64,000 bases of DNA from Arion vulgaris (lineage: Eukaryota > Mollusca > Gastropoda > Stylommatophora > Arionidae), in assembly GCA_020796225.1 (NCBI GenBank), contig CM036755.1, positions 81,289,150 through 81,353,149 on the forward strand. Direction: 5' to 3'. Positions 63,797 through 64,000 of the stretch are shown here, one piece after another. Under the pieces are notes generated by a model. It had not been told where the DNA came from, ran no database searches, and saw only the letters and a list, made by a program, of their open reading frames with translations. The position numbers were made by a program, and so were the translations under genes. The stretch's first letter is position 1; the number at the start of each line of letters is the position of its first letter.

Positions 63797-64000
63797 CCGC
63801 CCGAGTGGTTACCGGGCCCAAATTTGGGGTGTAAAGAATAGAACCACTGTTACCTGCCATTCAAGTCGTAAGAGGCGACTAAGGAGGTTTGCCTGAAATC
63901 GGATGCATGTGTCCTAAACGTGTAGAAGTCTATGCGTTTAGGGGCCTACCAAACCAATGTGCAACGTATACACGTTCTTGGCAAAGATCAAACATATCAC
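63797..64000 (+). mobile_element. SINE-C2, cut by window end
   Basis: CCGCCCGAGTGGTTACCGGG, GGGTGTAAAGAATAGAACCA, AGTCGTAAGAGGCGACTAAG and ATCGGATGCATGTGTCCTAA. It interrupts the LINE at AAAGGAGACACC, which is continuous in the paralog at 22680. Confidence 0.85.

Overview
This window looks like gene-poor, AT-rich, repeat-dominated animal nuclear DNA. I found no operons, prokaryotic genes, rRNA, CRISPR or convincing functional tRNA. The only good candidate for host coding sequence is one short EGF-like exon on the minus strand (935-1063). It has a textbook acceptor, a donor and matching 1-1 phases. If it is real, much of the window may be intronic or flanking DNA of a multi-EGF gene. That motif style, together with Penelope-like, RTE-like LINE, hAT and tRNA-SINE content, suggests a large lophotrochozoan genome, perhaps a mollusc. 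This is an inference and no search was run.

Family labels are mine. LINE-A is an RTE-like element whose minus-strand 3' ends recur at 590, 2660-7330 and 22076. LINE-B and B2 are RNase H-bearing LINE tails at 1560, 25495, 34826, 35870 and 46085. LINE-C is a LINE C-terminus plus 3' end at 9367, 23437, 29691, 53370 and 62545. LINE-D is the insertion at 19040-21190. LINE-E is at 26190 and LINE-F at 36290-39180. LINE-G is a class with RNase H followed by a cysteine-rich tail, at 40790, 55224 and 59715. SINE-A, B and E have tRNA-like heads. SINE-C1 and C2 share a GTCGTAAGAGGCGACT core.

Layout. 1-7.3 kb: a 35-bp minisatellite, the EGF exon, LINE pieces, and a LINE-A copy split by a 1,975-bp TG...CA insertion. 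7.3-11.5 kb: SINEs and a large ATC/ATT array. 11.5-15.8 kb: mostly unassigned, including a GC-richer block. 15.9-22.1 kb: a decayed reverse transcriptase whose own coding DNA became a 65-bp satellite, later invaded by LINE-D. 22.1-25.5 kb: one arm of an inverted segmental duplication. 25.5-33.5 kb: LINE, SINE and Penelope fragments, a 7-bp array, and a 39-bp satellite derived from Penelope 3' DNA. 33.5-39.2 kb: more SINEs and LINE-F with two internal tandem expansions. 40-49 kb: a zinc-knuckle retroelement remnant, SINEs, and 48-bp and 16-bp arrays. 50-53.3 kb: a Tigger/pogo remnant abutting an inverted pair of Penelope-like fragments with GIY-YIG coding. 54.5-63.8 kb: the other arm of the segmental duplication, carrying a hAT transposon that contains a LINE that contains a SINE.

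The recurring theme is that many of the tandem arrays can be traced to a single-copy stretch inside a transposable-element gene (reverse transcriptase, LINE C-terminus, Penelope 3' region or Tigger C-terminus). In two cases the paralogous copy in this same window keeps the unexpanded state. Nearly every long reading frame is therefore repeat or decayed transposon, not host gene.
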